64,000 nucleotides of DNA from Huiozyma naganishii CBS 8797 (lineage: Eukaryota; Ascomycota; Saccharomycetes; Saccharomycetales; Saccharomycetaceae). Location of the stretch: contig NC_035922.1 of NCBI RefSeq assembly GCF_000348985.1, positions 1,226,778 to 1,290,777 of the forward strand. Direction: 5' to 3'. Shown here piece after piece: positions 7,824 to 17,155 of this stretch (position 1 is the first letter of the stretch; each line of letters opens with the position of its first letter). The position numbers and the translations under genes were made by a program. The notes under the pieces were generated by a model, which ran no database searches, was not told the DNA's origin, and was given only the letters and a program-made list of their open reading frames with translations.

Positions 7824-10670
7824 TCACTTCATACTGTCCATTTGCCTCTCAAAACGAGTCTCTCGTATGTCGTTGATCCGCTTCATCAAAGACATCATCT
7901 CCGCTCTTTCTGCAATCTTTGCGGCTGCAGTTAGCGCGCGATCTTGCTTCAATTCTTGTACCAACGAAAGTGCTTTATCTGAGTCCTGGGTGGAACACGC
8001 CACCGCAAACAAACGTAGCAACGCTTTATCGTAATTATTATTCAGCTGGGCTATAATCTCGTTTTCGTTGCCAAATAGCTCACCTTCATTTTCCAGAGTA
8101 TCACTTAGGAGTCCGCTTAGGATTTTAGAACGCATTAATTCCTCTTCCGCAGCCATATTATCGGGTACCTTGATCTCCTTCCCGGAGATCCCATCGCCCT
8201 TGTCTTTTCCAAGCTCCGCAGAATCTGCTTGTGCGTCCTCGTCCTCATCCCGCTTTGAAAGCGTTTCCTCCCATATTTGTTGTTTGACTAAAACTGGTAT
8301 TCTCACCTCCATTTCAGACGGTAGGGGGAGAGGGAAGCCCGGCCAAGCGTTTTTACCTTTCACCAATATACAGTTCAGAGTGTCAAACGATAAACCTAAG
8401 GGCCATACGTGAATGTCGTGCTTATCCTTACCCCCGGTCATCTTCCACAACTCGAGGTTAGAATCTAAGAGAGGAACCCATCTGCTTTCAGTAGGAGATG
8501 TCCATTTACTTAGTACCAAGAGCACGTTATCATTACCGAATATACATGGGTCCCCGTATTGCGAAAAAAACACACTCTTGATACCCAGAGGATTGAAGGC
8601 AGTAAAGGACGATGCACCAAATTCGTCAGTCTGGTCCATATTTTGCGGAAGAATAATGGGTAGGGGACATTCCCTTTGGAAATATCTCGATTTTGTTGGC
8701 GATTGCTCTAACAATGAATATGAGATACCGTGAAATGGAGAGTAGTGAACCGTAAACACTTTATAATCTAGTGCAGTTAATGTTACAACTGGCGACATCT
8801 TTTCCACAGTTATTGGAACAGCATATTGGTTAAAAATTCTAATATAGCCAAACGATGTACCAACAATAATCCTTTGGGGTGTCGCAGCAACAGCAGTTAT
8901 GATTTCCCCTTTACTCAAGGGTATTGTTTTGGTCCAGTTGGAGTGAAATGTACCATAAGGTCTGTAATGTAGCTGACCGCTTTTTGATTGTGCAAATAGA
9001 GTTCCGTTTTCATTCAAGAAGCAAGTATCGAAGCCAAACAAGTCCTCAAAATGATATTCGGTGAACCTGCCGATATCGAAAAAGGAGACAGTAATACTGA
9101 ACTGTTCGTTGTTCTTTACGGTACTAACGTAGCCAATGCTATTCATGGTAAGATACCTTCTATCCCCGACACCGAATGGCGTTGCACCTGGTGATATTGG
9201 TTTGTACCGAAAAGTTGGGGGTGCTACTAGCCTTCCTGAGGTGAAGCTTTTACTTTTATCAAAGATTGGGAGAGACATTTTCTGCTTCTTTGCGGGCACA
9301 TACCCAGCACCATCGTCGTCATCAATGAACTCTTCTGCTTCAGAATCTTCTTCTTCTTCTTCTTCTTCTTCTTCAGAAAGGTTCCTTTTCTTGCCGTTTT
9401 GCAGATCGTTCAATTCCTTCCTTTCTTGAGTAAAAACACCATTGGAGTTGCTATCTTCATCGTCAGAGCCACCTTCTTCAGCAACGCCATCTACCAAAGT
9501 ACTCTTGGGTTTACCCTCATTTAACACTTCATCCAGTTCTTCATCGGAATCGTCGTCTTGAACGAAAACACTTTTAGATGTAACTTTTGTGCCTTTGCTA
9601 CCTTCTGTGTCATCTCGTGAAATCTTCGTATTGACAGCGTCTTTCACGTGAATAAAATAGCCTGACCAAGTCCCAAGGATGATATCCAACGTTTTACTGT
9701 CAGACCCGATTTTCCACACAAAGTTTGTAATCTGTTGAGAAAACTTTCTTTGGTATGTGACCTCCGACTTTTCCCAGTCCCAAACGATAAGCTCATTGTC
9801 CAAGTTCACTGCAGCAACGTGGGTTCCTTGTGAACTGTCAAATTTCAGATCAATAAATTTTGACACACTGGATGTCTTTGGTGGTTGCACCAGCGTCTTG
9901 AGAAGTTCGTAGTTTTTCAGACTGAACACCTTCACGGTAAGATCGGAACAAGGAATTGCGAAATTTAACCCTGTAGGGTGCCATGCCACACGAGTGCAAA
10001 TTCTGTTTTGTGGTTGAAATTCTGCATCCGATATATGTAGATCATTATCATCCGAGTCGTTGCTCACGTCATCGGCAATTATTTTGTCCAGTGTAGATGG
10101 TTCGTTTTCGTCGGAATACGAATTCTTATTAATATACCCGTCCAACTCTTTAACTTTATTGGGAACCGCAGAGGTCAGTGAAAAGAATTGAATTGTACCG
10201 TCAATGAAGGAAACTGCCAGAAGATTCGTGGTGGGACTATACGACAGTTGGCTGATTTGCTCTCGGATTTTAATGTTGTTGTTGCCAGTTGCACCTACTT
10301 CCACCGAGGCCAACACCAGGTCATCACCACCCATGATAAACATCTTCCCATTGTGGATTGACACACAATCTCTCACGGGCAGGCCGAACCTAGCCAGTAG
10401 CTGGTGCCTCGCAGCGGTACTCTTATAATCGTAAGCGATTGCATCACCGCTGGAAGACGTAAGTACAAATTTAGAATTGGAGACGGTGCATATGGATGTG
10501 AGCCCTTCCAAAATATCGATTACCTCGGGTTCTTTCTCGGGATGATTCAGTGCCAGGATCTTGGTAAGACCTTTTTTGTTTGCAGCAAATAGCGTGTTGT
10601 TATCGAAACCCAACGATAGCAGCGTTTTCCCACCGTATTCAAAAACCGGTTTCTTTACAACCTCTGGCAT
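7824..10670 (-). CDS. CTF4: CTF4, replisome hub protein (DNA polymerase alpha-binding)
   Basis: The 948-residue product matches Ctf4 (927 in S. cerevisiae), the trimeric hub tying CMG helicase to polymerase alpha-primase and needed for sister-chromatid cohesion. An N-terminal WD40 domain covers about residues 1-350. A low-complexity acidic region near 390-475 contains a long Glu run encoded by CTT repeats on the plus strand (9351-9375). The conserved SepB-type propeller and C-terminal helical domain follow. I start at the ATG giving MPEVVKKPVFEYGGKTLLS, which aligns with the family start, since the upstream in-frame start is TTG. It is divergent from NUP57. A GACGCG motif upstream (10752-10757) resembles an MBF site, as expected for a G1/S gene. 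Confidence 0.95.
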   Translation of the reverse strand: MPEVVKKPVFEYGGKTLLSLGFDNNTLFAANKKGLTKILALNHPEKEPEVIDILEGLTSICTVSNSKFVLTSSSGDAIAYDYKSTAARHQLLARFGLPVRDCVSIHNGKMFIMGGDDLVLASVEVGATGNNNIKIREQISQLSYSPTTNLLAVSFIDGTIQFFSLTSAVPNKVKELDGYINKNSYSDENEPSTLDKIIADDVSNDSDDNDLHISDAEFQPQNRICTRVAWHPTGLNFAIPCSDLTVKVFSLKNYELLKTLVQPPKTSSVSKFIDLKFDSSQGTHVAAVNLDNELIVWDWEKSEVTYQRKFSQQITNFVWKIGSDSKTLDIILGTWSGYFIHVKDAVNTKISRDDTEGSKGTKVTSKSVFVQDDDSDEELDEVLNEGKPKSTLVDGVAEEGGSDDEDSNSNGVFTQERKELNDLQNGKKRNLSEEEEEEEEEDSEAEEFIDDDDGAGYVPAKKQKMSLPIFDKSKSFTSGRLVAPPTFRYKPISPGATPFGVGDRRYLTMNSIGYVSTVKNNEQFSITVSFFDIGRFTEYHFEDLFGFDTCFLNENGTLFAQSKSGQLHYRPYGTFHSNWTKTIPLSKGEIITAVAATPQRIIVGTSFGYIRIFNQYAVPITVEKMSPVVTLTALDYKVFTVHYSPFHGISYSLLEQSPTKSRYFQRECPLPIILPQNMDQTDEFGASSFTAFNPLGIKSVFFSQYGDPCIFGNDNVLLVLSKWTSPTESRWVPLLDSNLELWKMTGGKDKHDIHVWPLGLSFDTLNCILVKGKNAWPGFPLPLPSEMEVRIPVLVKQQIWEETLSKRDEDEDAQADSAELGKDKGDGISGKEIKVPDNMAAEEELMRSKILSGLLSDTLENEGELFGNENEIIAQLNNNYDKALLRLFAVACSTQDSDKALSLVQELKQDRALTAAAKIAERAEMMSLMKRINDIRETRFERQMDSMK

Positions 10671-11120
10671 AACCGTGTTTTGCAAGCTTGGCAGTTTGCT
10701 TAGTGGGTTGTAGAAGCGATTTGATCACTCTCTCTAGTGACAGATTCTCTTGACGCGCCGAATTTTTCAGTTTCGCGTTTATCACTTTTTATGACACAGT
10801 TATTTGTGACGCTGCAACGAAGAGATGTAAGGTTGGGTAGTAGAAGCAGCTGCAACACTGTCTAATATGCTGTTCTGCTGCGACAGGTGTTACGCCGAGG
10901 ATCAAGACCGTGATACACCGTCCTTATCGAGGGAACCCCTCCCACTAGTCTCTTGGCAATGCCATATCACTCCCCACGAAGAGGAACTCTGAGATCCACC
11001 GCAAATTTTTTTAAATCGATTCCAAAGAAGAGCGTCAGACCTTTAAAGCGATGTATGTTTGCAGGGGGGGTCTTGGATCTGGTCCCTGTGGTATCCTGGA
11101 GAGGTCAATTGACAGCACAC
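10671..11120. other. CTF4-NUP57 divergent promoter
   Basis: About 450 bases without a gene. An open frame in phase with NUP57 runs upstream but begins only at a TTG and lacks nucleoporin character, so I treat it as 5' untranslated. The only motif noted is the MBF-like GACGCG near CTF4. Confidence 0.6.
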
Positions 11121-12995
11121 ATGTTTGGCAGTAACAATGCTGGGAACACGGGCTCCACTGGGTTTTCCTTTGGCAACAAAAGTAACAGTGCGGGTGGTGG
11201 TCTCTTTGGGAACAACGCTAATCAACAGACTGGTGGGGGTGGCCTTCTAGGCGCCAGCAAGCCGGCATTTGGTACCAATGCGCCTTCGCAGAGTGGGGGG
11301 ATGTTTGGGCAAAACCAGCAACAACAATCCGGTGGGCTGTTTGGTCAAAGTCAGCAACCGCAAACACAACAATCTGGTGGACTGTTCGGTCAGAACCAGC
11401 AGCAACAACCTGGGCAACAATCCGGTGGACTGTTTGGTCAAAGTCAGCAGCAACCTGGGCAGCAGCCAGGTGGGTTGTTTGGCCAGAGTCAGCAGCAACA
11501 GCCTGGACAACAATCCGGTGGGCTGTTTGGTCAAAGTCAGCAACCGCAAACACAACAATCTGGTGGACTGTTCGGTCAGAACCAGCAACAACAACCTGGG
11601 CAACAATCCGGTGGACTGTTTGGTCAAAATCAGCAACAGCAGCAGCAGTCAGGTGGTTTATTTGGTGCGAATAAACCCGCGACTGGAGGTGGTTTGTTTG
11701 GCCAACAGGCTGGGTCCGCTCCTGGAGGAGGACTCTTTGGTGCAAAGCAGCCTGCTACGAATACCGCGGGAGGTCTATTTGGTAACTCTAACACGACCCA
11801 GCCAGCAAGTGGAACTGGTGGTCTATTTGGCGCTAAACCTGCCGGGACAACCACTGGTCTTTTCGGTCAGAACCAAAACCAGAATTCCGCTGGTGGGGGT
11901 CTCTTCGGCAATAACATTACAGGCAACAAAACCGGAGGGTTATTCGGGCAACAACAACAACAACAACAACAGCAACCCCAATCTACTTTGGGAAATCCTG
12001 CAATTCCCTCGAGCCAGCCGTCATTTGCCTGGTCACAAAACACCAACCAACAACAGCCGAATGGTTCACAAACGTCGACGCTGTTCCCAACACAGAGCAG
12101 CATGGCACCATATGGTGCAGGCACTGCCACTAACAACATGCCGATGAACAACTATAACAATAGCTTATATGCATTACAGCAGCAGCAGCATTCTGCGAAC
12201 TACCCGCAACAAATCCAAGAACAGATCATAAAATGTAAAGAATCGTGGGATCCATTATCATTTAAATCCAAACTCAGGACCTTTGTCTACAATAAAGTCA
12301 ACGAGACTGATGCTATAGTGTACAATAATAAGCCTCCAAATGTGATACAAGAGGAATGGGACCAAGCAATTGAAAATAAACCTAAGCCAATTTCCAACCT
12401 GATCCCAATTCAGATTTTCGGTTTTGAGGAACTGAACCAACGGAATCAGTTACAAATAGAGAATGTCGCCAAAATTAGAATGATATTGAAAGACATGCTT
12501 GATAAAAACACCCAGTTACAGCAACGGCACGAGTTAGAGACTGCATCGCGCATTTTGAAAGTTGTTTCTAAGAATGTTGAGATCGAACGAAGGATCCTGA
12601 AACTGGGGTCGCAGTTGAGTATATTGAAGAACAGAGGTCTTCCAATGACCATTAACGAAGAAAAAATGTGGACGCAGTTTAAATCTCTACTGGATAGGTC
12701 ACAAGATCCAGCCGGACTCGGGAAAACAAACGAACTTTGGGCCCGTCTAACTGTGCTAAAGGAACGTGCCAAGAACATATCCCAACAGCTTGATAATACA
12801 ATGGTAATAATTAATGAAAATGGTGGTAGTGATAGCAACACAGATGGCAAAGCATCTGGTGAAGTGTATGATGCAGGCAACCAGAAGATTGATAAAATTG
12901 CTCACATTTTGAATAATCAACAACGCGGTATATGTTATTTGAACTCTGTCCTTGAGAAGGATCATGCCAAGGTTGATGGTATGTTGAAGAACTGA
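11121..12995 (+). CDS. NUP57: NUP57, central-channel FG nucleoporin
   Basis: The 624-residue product is longer than S. cerevisiae Nup57 (541). Residues 1 to about 340 are GLFG-type repeats (SGGLFGQ, GGGLFG) separated by Gln-rich spacers. From about residue 365 (KCKESWDPLSFKSK) the conserved Nup57/Nup54 coiled-coil region runs to the end and assembles with Nsp1 and Nup49 in the central transport channel. The start is the ATG of MFGSNNAGN, matching the family's MFG start. A 186-bp period (62 residues) is duplicated nearly perfectly between 11321-11442 and 11507-11628, which explains the extra length. In S. cerevisiae NUP57 is YGR119C on chromosome VII, yet here it lies between CTF4 and MSS18 of the YPR block. 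Confidence 0.95.
   Translation: MFGSNNAGNTGSTGFSFGNKSNSAGGGLFGNNANQQTGGGGLLGASKPAFGTNAPSQSGGMFGQNQQQQSGGLFGQSQQPQTQQSGGLFGQNQQQQPGQQSGGLFGQSQQQPGQQPGGLFGQSQQQQPGQQSGGLFGQSQQPQTQQSGGLFGQNQQQQPGQQSGGLFGQNQQQQQQSGGLFGANKPATGGGLFGQQAGSAPGGGLFGAKQPATNTAGGLFGNSNTTQPASGTGGLFGAKPAGTTTGLFGQNQNQNSAGGGLFGNNITGNKTGGLFGQQQQQQQQQPQSTLGNPAIPSSQPSFAWSQNTNQQQPNGSQTSTLFPTQSSMAPYGAGTATNNMPMNNYNNSLYALQQQQHSANYPQQIQEQIIKCKESWDPLSFKSKLRTFVYNKVNETDAIVYNNKPPNVIQEEWDQAIENKPKPISNLIPIQIFGFEELNQRNQLQIENVAKIRMILKDMLDKNTQLQQRHELETASRILKVVSKNVEIERRILKLGSQLSILKNRGLPMTINEEKMWTQFKSLLDRSQDPAGLGKTNELWARLTVLKERAKNISQQLDNTMVIINENGGSDSNTDGKASGEVYDAGNQKIDKIAHILNNQQRGICYLNSVLEKDHAKVDGMLKN
11321..11628 (+). repeat. 186-bp near-perfect internal duplication in the NUP57 FG region
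   Basis: Bases 11321-11442 recur at 11507-11628 with about one mismatch. The unit length is divisible by three, so the frame is kept. The unit spells GLFG motifs with Gln-rich linkers. The high identity implies recent duplication or ongoing homogenisation. Confidence 0.85.
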
Positions 12996-13052
12996 GAATG
13001 GTTATGTTTCGGTATATATGTACACACATATTTAGTAGTAGCCCAATATTGC

Positions 13053-13772
13053 CTAAAATCCATTGAAACCATGAAGTAGCAGATCTAAGCGTTGCTTTTC
13101 TTCCTCAGTTGTCGTCTCAGAGAAAGGCTGTAACCAAGTGCTCAACCCCTTTGGTAGATCGTTGGTGTTTATATACAGATATGGTTTGAGTTGAATATTA
13201 TCTTGCTGACCTGTTGGGAAAGTATCGAGGAGTTCAACCTTTGCACTCGTCTCCCCAGTTCTCTTCTCATTAAACTGGGACATCAATGACCCTAGGTCTT
13301 TCGCAGGAAACACGGTACCAGTATTCGAGGTTAGTTTCATCTCTGTGGGATCTGCCAGTATCCACGGACTGTTGTTACTGTGCGTAGTTCCTCCAGTAAG
13401 TATTTGTCCCAGTAGTTTATCCCTCTTTATATGGAGCTGCTGTCCGCGTTCTCGCTCCACAATTGGGCGTCTGGAACCAGCCCTCGCCGCCGACATCTTC
13501 ATACCTTGCACTCTTGCCAAGAATTCGGCGAGAAGGTCTCTCCTCTCTGTGCTCAAAACCATCTGTATTTTGGGAGAGCTGACCATCTGTGCCAACCCAC
13601 CGTCTCTCACGTAGGTCAAGTCCTTGCAATACAGCACGTTGCTAATGGACCTTAATCCACGAACCAGTGCTTGAGACGTGCTACGGAGCTCGGGGAGCGA
13701 CAGACCAGCCACTCTCCCGATTCTCCACTCCACTATACAACATTTGGTCCGTATATGTTGCAGCATGGACAT
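13053..13772 (-). CDS. MSS18: Probable MSS18, mitochondrial intron-splicing protein
   Basis: The 239-residue basic protein starts MSMLQHIRTK and looks mitochondrially targeted, being rich in Arg and Ser with few acids at the N-terminus. It has no domain I recognise. The assignment rests on position. In S. cerevisiae MSS18 (YPR134W, 268 residues, splicing of COX1 intron aI5beta) lies between CTF4 and TOM5, the place and relative strand seen here. The family evolves quickly, so weak similarity is expected. If the species lacks that intron, the protein may have another mitochondrial RNA role. The first ATG is used. It converges with NUP57, about 60 bases apart. Confidence 0.55.
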   Translation of the reverse strand: MSMLQHIRTKCCIVEWRIGRVAGLSLPELRSTSQALVRGLRSISNVLYCKDLTYVRDGGLAQMVSSPKIQMVLSTERRDLLAEFLARVQGMKMSAARAGSRRPIVERERGQQLHIKRDKLLGQILTGGTTHSNNSPWILADPTEMKLTSNTGTVFPAKDLGSLMSQFNEKRTGETSAKVELLDTFPTGQQDNIQLKPYLYINTNDLPKGLSTWLQPFSETTTEEEKQRLDLLLHGFNGF

Positions 13773-13939
13773 GATTCAACCGTCTCTCTGTTACGAGGAA
13801 GTGCACATCTTCCGCAAAACGCGGTAGGGAACAGTAGATATCATGATATTGACACTACACAAAGAGTAGATATATAAGCGTAATATAACAAGCGTGCTGT
13901 AACGAAATGGGACTATTCTGTACGCCGTCTCACTACCGT

Positions 13940-14096
13940 CTATTTCCATTGTCTNNNNNNNNNNNNNNNNNNNNTAGGACGAGGACCCAAACGACACTGT
14001 CACCGGCGATCGCAGCAGTCTTCAAAGTGGTCATCGTCTGTTGTCTCGTGTAGTCTCTTCTCCTCCTCGGACGTTCTGACTCTGGGAACCAAACAT
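13940..14096 (-). CDS. TOM5: TOM5, small TOM-complex subunit, interrupted by a gap and two frameshifts
   Basis: The family's pieces lie in order on the minus strand but in three frames. First is an ATG with MFG and Gln/Ser/Asn, then SEEEKRLHE, then a segment with TLKTAA and WV, then 20 Ns, and finally RQWK and a TAG stop at 13940-13942. S. cerevisiae Tom5 (50 residues) has the same order: MFG start, SEEEKRAH, TLKQAA, one membrane helix and a KKQWK end. The span of 157 bases fits if two extra bases are removed. Tom5 is a tail-anchored outer-membrane subunit that helps pass preproteins to Tom40. The location between MSS18 and SPN1 matches YPR133W-A. The N-run beside it makes sequence error the likelier cause, but a true pseudogene is not excluded. 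Confidence 0.8.
13955..13974. other. Assembly gap of 20 Ns
   Basis: Twenty undetermined bases fall inside the membrane-helix region of TOM5. The true length is unknown. Neighbouring base calls should be treated with caution. Confidence 0.95.
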
Positions 14097-14322
14097 TGTC
14101 TAATTGGTGTTCTGTGAGGTAAATTTGGACAGAAGCACTGGGGGTTCTTGTCAACGGTCCTTGGATCCTTTTTACTTCAACAGTCTCGGGAACTGTAGTT
14201 GAAGACGTTTTCTGATACTTTGCAAATGCAAAAATTACATACAAATTTGAGGATGTCTACTTGGAGGGCAGTGATATAAACGAAGAGTGGTAGCTTCAGA
14301 AGGTCAACGACTGTGTAGAGCC

Positions 14323-15720
14323 ATGAGTGAGGGTGCTAATGGGGATGCTGTTCCCGAATCACGGGAGGAATACAGTGTAAACACTGCCGCAGCTGCGGTA
14401 GCGGCCATAAACGGGGCGATCGACGGTTTGGAGAAGACTGATGGGATAGACCCGGCGACTGCTGAAACTGCTCACGGGGATGAAGAAGCACCTGCTGTCG
14501 ATAGCGTTGCGAGGTCAGAGACACCTGTGGTGGAAAATGCAGACACGACGGAGGAACGACCTGTCGTAAACACAGACGCTGCAGAATCACCTGTCGTAGA
14601 GGACACAGCGACTACTGAGGAGACTGCTAGTCGTGAGGGGACCACACCTTCCGTTACCCCTGGTGAGACTACAACTGCCACACAACCAGGAGAAAGAAGC
14701 AGGAAACATATTGCCAATGGTTACGGTTCTGATTCTGATTCTGATTCTGGTGAAGATGATGGTGCAGCGTCGGGCCGTTCAGGAGGTACGCGGGTCACGG
14801 GCTCCCAGAACGCATACGACAGTGATGATAATAATGTTGGAGGGCAACAACTAACGAAACGTCAACAACTGGAAGAAAAACTGGACGCTCTGCTTAAGAA
14901 ACCGAAGGTCAGGCGGACACGCCGTGACGAGGATGATCTAGAGCAATTCTTGGATGAAAAGATCTTGAGGTTGAAGGATGAAATGAATGTTGCTGCTCAG
15001 ATGGATATTGACACTTTGAACAAGAGGATTGAAACCGGGGACAGTAGCCAAGTGGCCATCCAAAAGGTGAAGTTGCTCCCCAAAGTGGAAAGCATACTGT
15101 CGAAGGCGAATCTTGCCGACACTATACTCGACAACAATCTTCTACAAAGTGTCCGGATCTGGCTGGAACCTTTACCGGATGGTTCTCTTCCTTCCTTTGA
15201 GATTCAGAAATCTCTGTTTGCCGCTATTAAGGATCTACCGGTCAAGACGGAGCACCTAAAGGAGAGTGGGTTGGGTAGAGTCATGATTTTCTATACCAAG
15301 TCTAAACGTGTTGAGCCACAGCTTGCCCGGATCGCGGAACGGTTGATTGCTGAATGGACCAGGCCTATTATCGGCGCCTCGGATAACTATAGAGATAAAC
15401 GGATCACGCAGTTGGAGTTTGATTCCGAGAAACTGAGAAAAAAGAGCGCTTTGAACTCTGCCAAGAGGAGAAAGAAACAGAGAACTGTTGAGGATGGTTC
15501 CGCGGATAGTGGGTCCACTTCACAATCGCTGTACGAACAAGCTGCCGCGAGGAGAAACAGAGCCGCTGCTCCTGCTCAAACGACAACCGACTACAAATAC
15601 GCGCCGATGAGCAACGTGATGGCTGTTGGCAATAACGCCAGATCCACTGGTGTCGGTGCCTCCCTGAATAACAGTGATTTGTACAAGAGGCTGAACTCGA
15701 GATTAAACAAGAAGAAGTGA
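14323..15720 (+). CDS. SPN1: SPN1 (IWS1), transcription elongation factor
   Basis: The 465-residue product matches Spn1/Iws1 (410 in S. cerevisiae), which binds Spt6, nucleosomes and RNA polymerase II. The first 150 residues are Ala/Glu/Thr-rich, and an acidic SDSDSDSGEDD tract follows. The conserved TFIIS N-terminal-type helical core is near residues 270-370 (from LPDGSLPSFEIQKSLFAAIK to AERLIAEWTRPI). The tail is basic and ends LNKKK. I use the ATG of MSEGANG, since the in-frame upstream start is GTG. It is divergent from TOM5, as YPR133C is from YPR133W-A. The extra length is in the low-complexity N-terminus. Confidence 0.93.
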   Translation: MSEGANGDAVPESREEYSVNTAAAAVAAINGAIDGLEKTDGIDPATAETAHGDEEAPAVDSVARSETPVVENADTTEERPVVNTDAAESPVVEDTATTEETASREGTTPSVTPGETTTATQPGERSRKHIANGYGSDSDSDSGEDDGAASGRSGGTRVTGSQNAYDSDDNNVGGQQLTKRQQLEEKLDALLKKPKVRRTRRDEDDLEQFLDEKILRLKDEMNVAAQMDIDTLNKRIETGDSSQVAIQKVKLLPKVESILSKANLADTILDNNLLQSVRIWLEPLPDGSLPSFEIQKSLFAAIKDLPVKTEHLKESGLGRVMIFYTKSKRVEPQLARIAERLIAEWTRPIIGASDNYRDKRITQLEFDSEKLRKKSALNSAKRRKKQRTVEDGSADSGSTSQSLYEQAAARRNRAAAPAQTTTDYKYAPMSNVMAVGNNARSTGVGASLNNSDLYKRLNSRLNKKK

Positions 15721-15928
15721 CCGCGCAGGTAGGTACCTGTCATTTTAACGATGTGTTTAAGTTATGTAATCACTTTATTTGTATTTGCAGTGATAAGTCC
15801 GCGCGTGGAGTGCGATGCGGTTCTTCAGAGAGTGTGTAAGTTATTGGATATTTCTATGTTTAGACAAAAATAGGATGAGAGATGTACAATATACAAATGA
15901 ATACAAAACATTCGAATTTTTGAATTGC

Positions 15929-16635
15929 TTATGATCTTGGCTTCTCCTTCTTTTCCTTCCACAAGGCTAGCAAAGAGACACCGGAGACTTTGACGACCTT
16001 AAATCTGACACCTGGGATATCACCCTTAGCCTTACCCTTTCTACCGAAACCGGCTAGCAAAACTTCGTCGTTCTCGTCGACGTAGTTCAAACAACCATCG
16101 TTTGGAACGAAAGCAGTAACCTTCTTACCGTTCTTGATCAATTGGACTCTGACACACTTTCTAATAGCAGAGTTAGGTTGCTTGGATTCAATACCCAATT
16201 TTTCCAAAACAATACCTTTGGCGTGAGAAGAACCACCGAATGGAGAAGACTTGAAAGCAGTTCCCAAAAGTCTCTTCTTGTACTTGTTTTCGGCCCAACG
16301 GCTGTTTTCAAATTTTTGCTACAAAGTATCATTAGATACCATTTGCCAAAAAGAACTGTTAGTAAAGAGGCGTCGTTCAAAGATCGAGGAAGGCATGAGA
16401 GAAAGAGGGGTGGGTGAGGAGCAATCAAATATAGCTTGTGTCAGGGTACATTCTTCTGGTCACTGCAACAAGCTGATCCACTCCGCACACACCATAATTA
16501 CTCCCTGCTCCTCAACATAACGTAACATGGACCTTCCTATGCGCAATTTTCTATAATCGGTTAAACATACTTGTTTCTTCTGTGGACACGTAGCTTTCTA
16601 GCAGAGTTCAAACCTCTTGGCTTACCGCTACCCAT
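15929..16635 (-). CDS. RPS23: RPS23, 40S ribosomal protein uS12, two exons
   Basis: Exon 1 is 16571-16635 and exon 2 is 15929-16301, joined across a 269-base intron to give 145 residues, the exact family length. uS12 sits in the decoding centre and monitors codon-anticodon pairing. The [10 protein letters not shown] loop contains the proline that is hydroxylated in yeast. The splice falls inside the codon for Asn 22, as in S. cerevisiae RPS23A/B. Signals are a GTATGT donor, a TACTAAC branch at 16358-16364 and an ACAG acceptor. The product begins MGSGKPRG where S. cerevisiae has MGKGKPRG, so Lys3 is replaced by Ser, which is unusual in such a conserved protein. Position next to NAT3 matches YPR132W. 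Confidence 0.97.
16302..16570 (-). other. RPS23 spliceosomal intron
   Basis: The intron is 269 bases with a GTATGT donor, a perfect TACTAAC branch sequence at 16358-16364 and a CAG acceptor. Removing it restores a continuous uS12 frame. I see no hosted small RNA. Confidence 0.95.
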
Positions 16636-17155
16636 TTTTTATTGATTATTTAGTCTTCTTGGTTGACTCCAAATGTGGTTAATTCATAGAGGGCCTGTAA
16701 TCAAGTTACTTACCTATCTGTGCATATAGCACATCGCAATTGAGACCTGGAGAGGGAGAGAGCGTAGAGCACAGGGTGGGAGGGGGGAAGGACTCCAGGC
16801 AGGACACCTTGAGTCTGGCAGACTGCACTCTCTCTGGGAAAACGTCCGTAGGCGGGTTCCGCGAAGCAGTGGGAGGGGAGGAGAGCCGAGAAGCCTCTGC
16901 CTGGGAAAAACAGCAGCCAAAGAGAACAAGAAAAATAATACGTATTTCTGTATTGGGAAAAAACGCATAAACTAAAACAAAACATTTGTCCAAAAAAGAT
17001 GTTCCGGGTGTCTGGATGCTAAAAGTCTTGTGCAGTCACAAATGGAATTTTTTGTATCTTTTTGACAGTTTTGCACCAGAAGTTGTTGCACTCAGTGAGA
17101 AGAACTGCCAATTGAAAGAGAGTTTAGAAACAAGGATCCACGCGTGAGTGCAGCG
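16636..17155. other. RPS23-NAT3 divergent promoter
   Basis: This 520-base region contains G/A-rich plus-strand tracts (16740-16910). A sequence near 17000-17013 reads ACACCCGGAACAT on the minus strand. It resembles a Rap1 site with one extra base, as expected upstream of a ribosomal protein gene. No coding region is supported. Confidence 0.45.

Noticed and set aside
10953..11120. N-terminal extension of NUP57
   Set aside because: The start would be TTG and the residues are unlike nucleoporins. The ATG at 11121 gives the usual MFG start.
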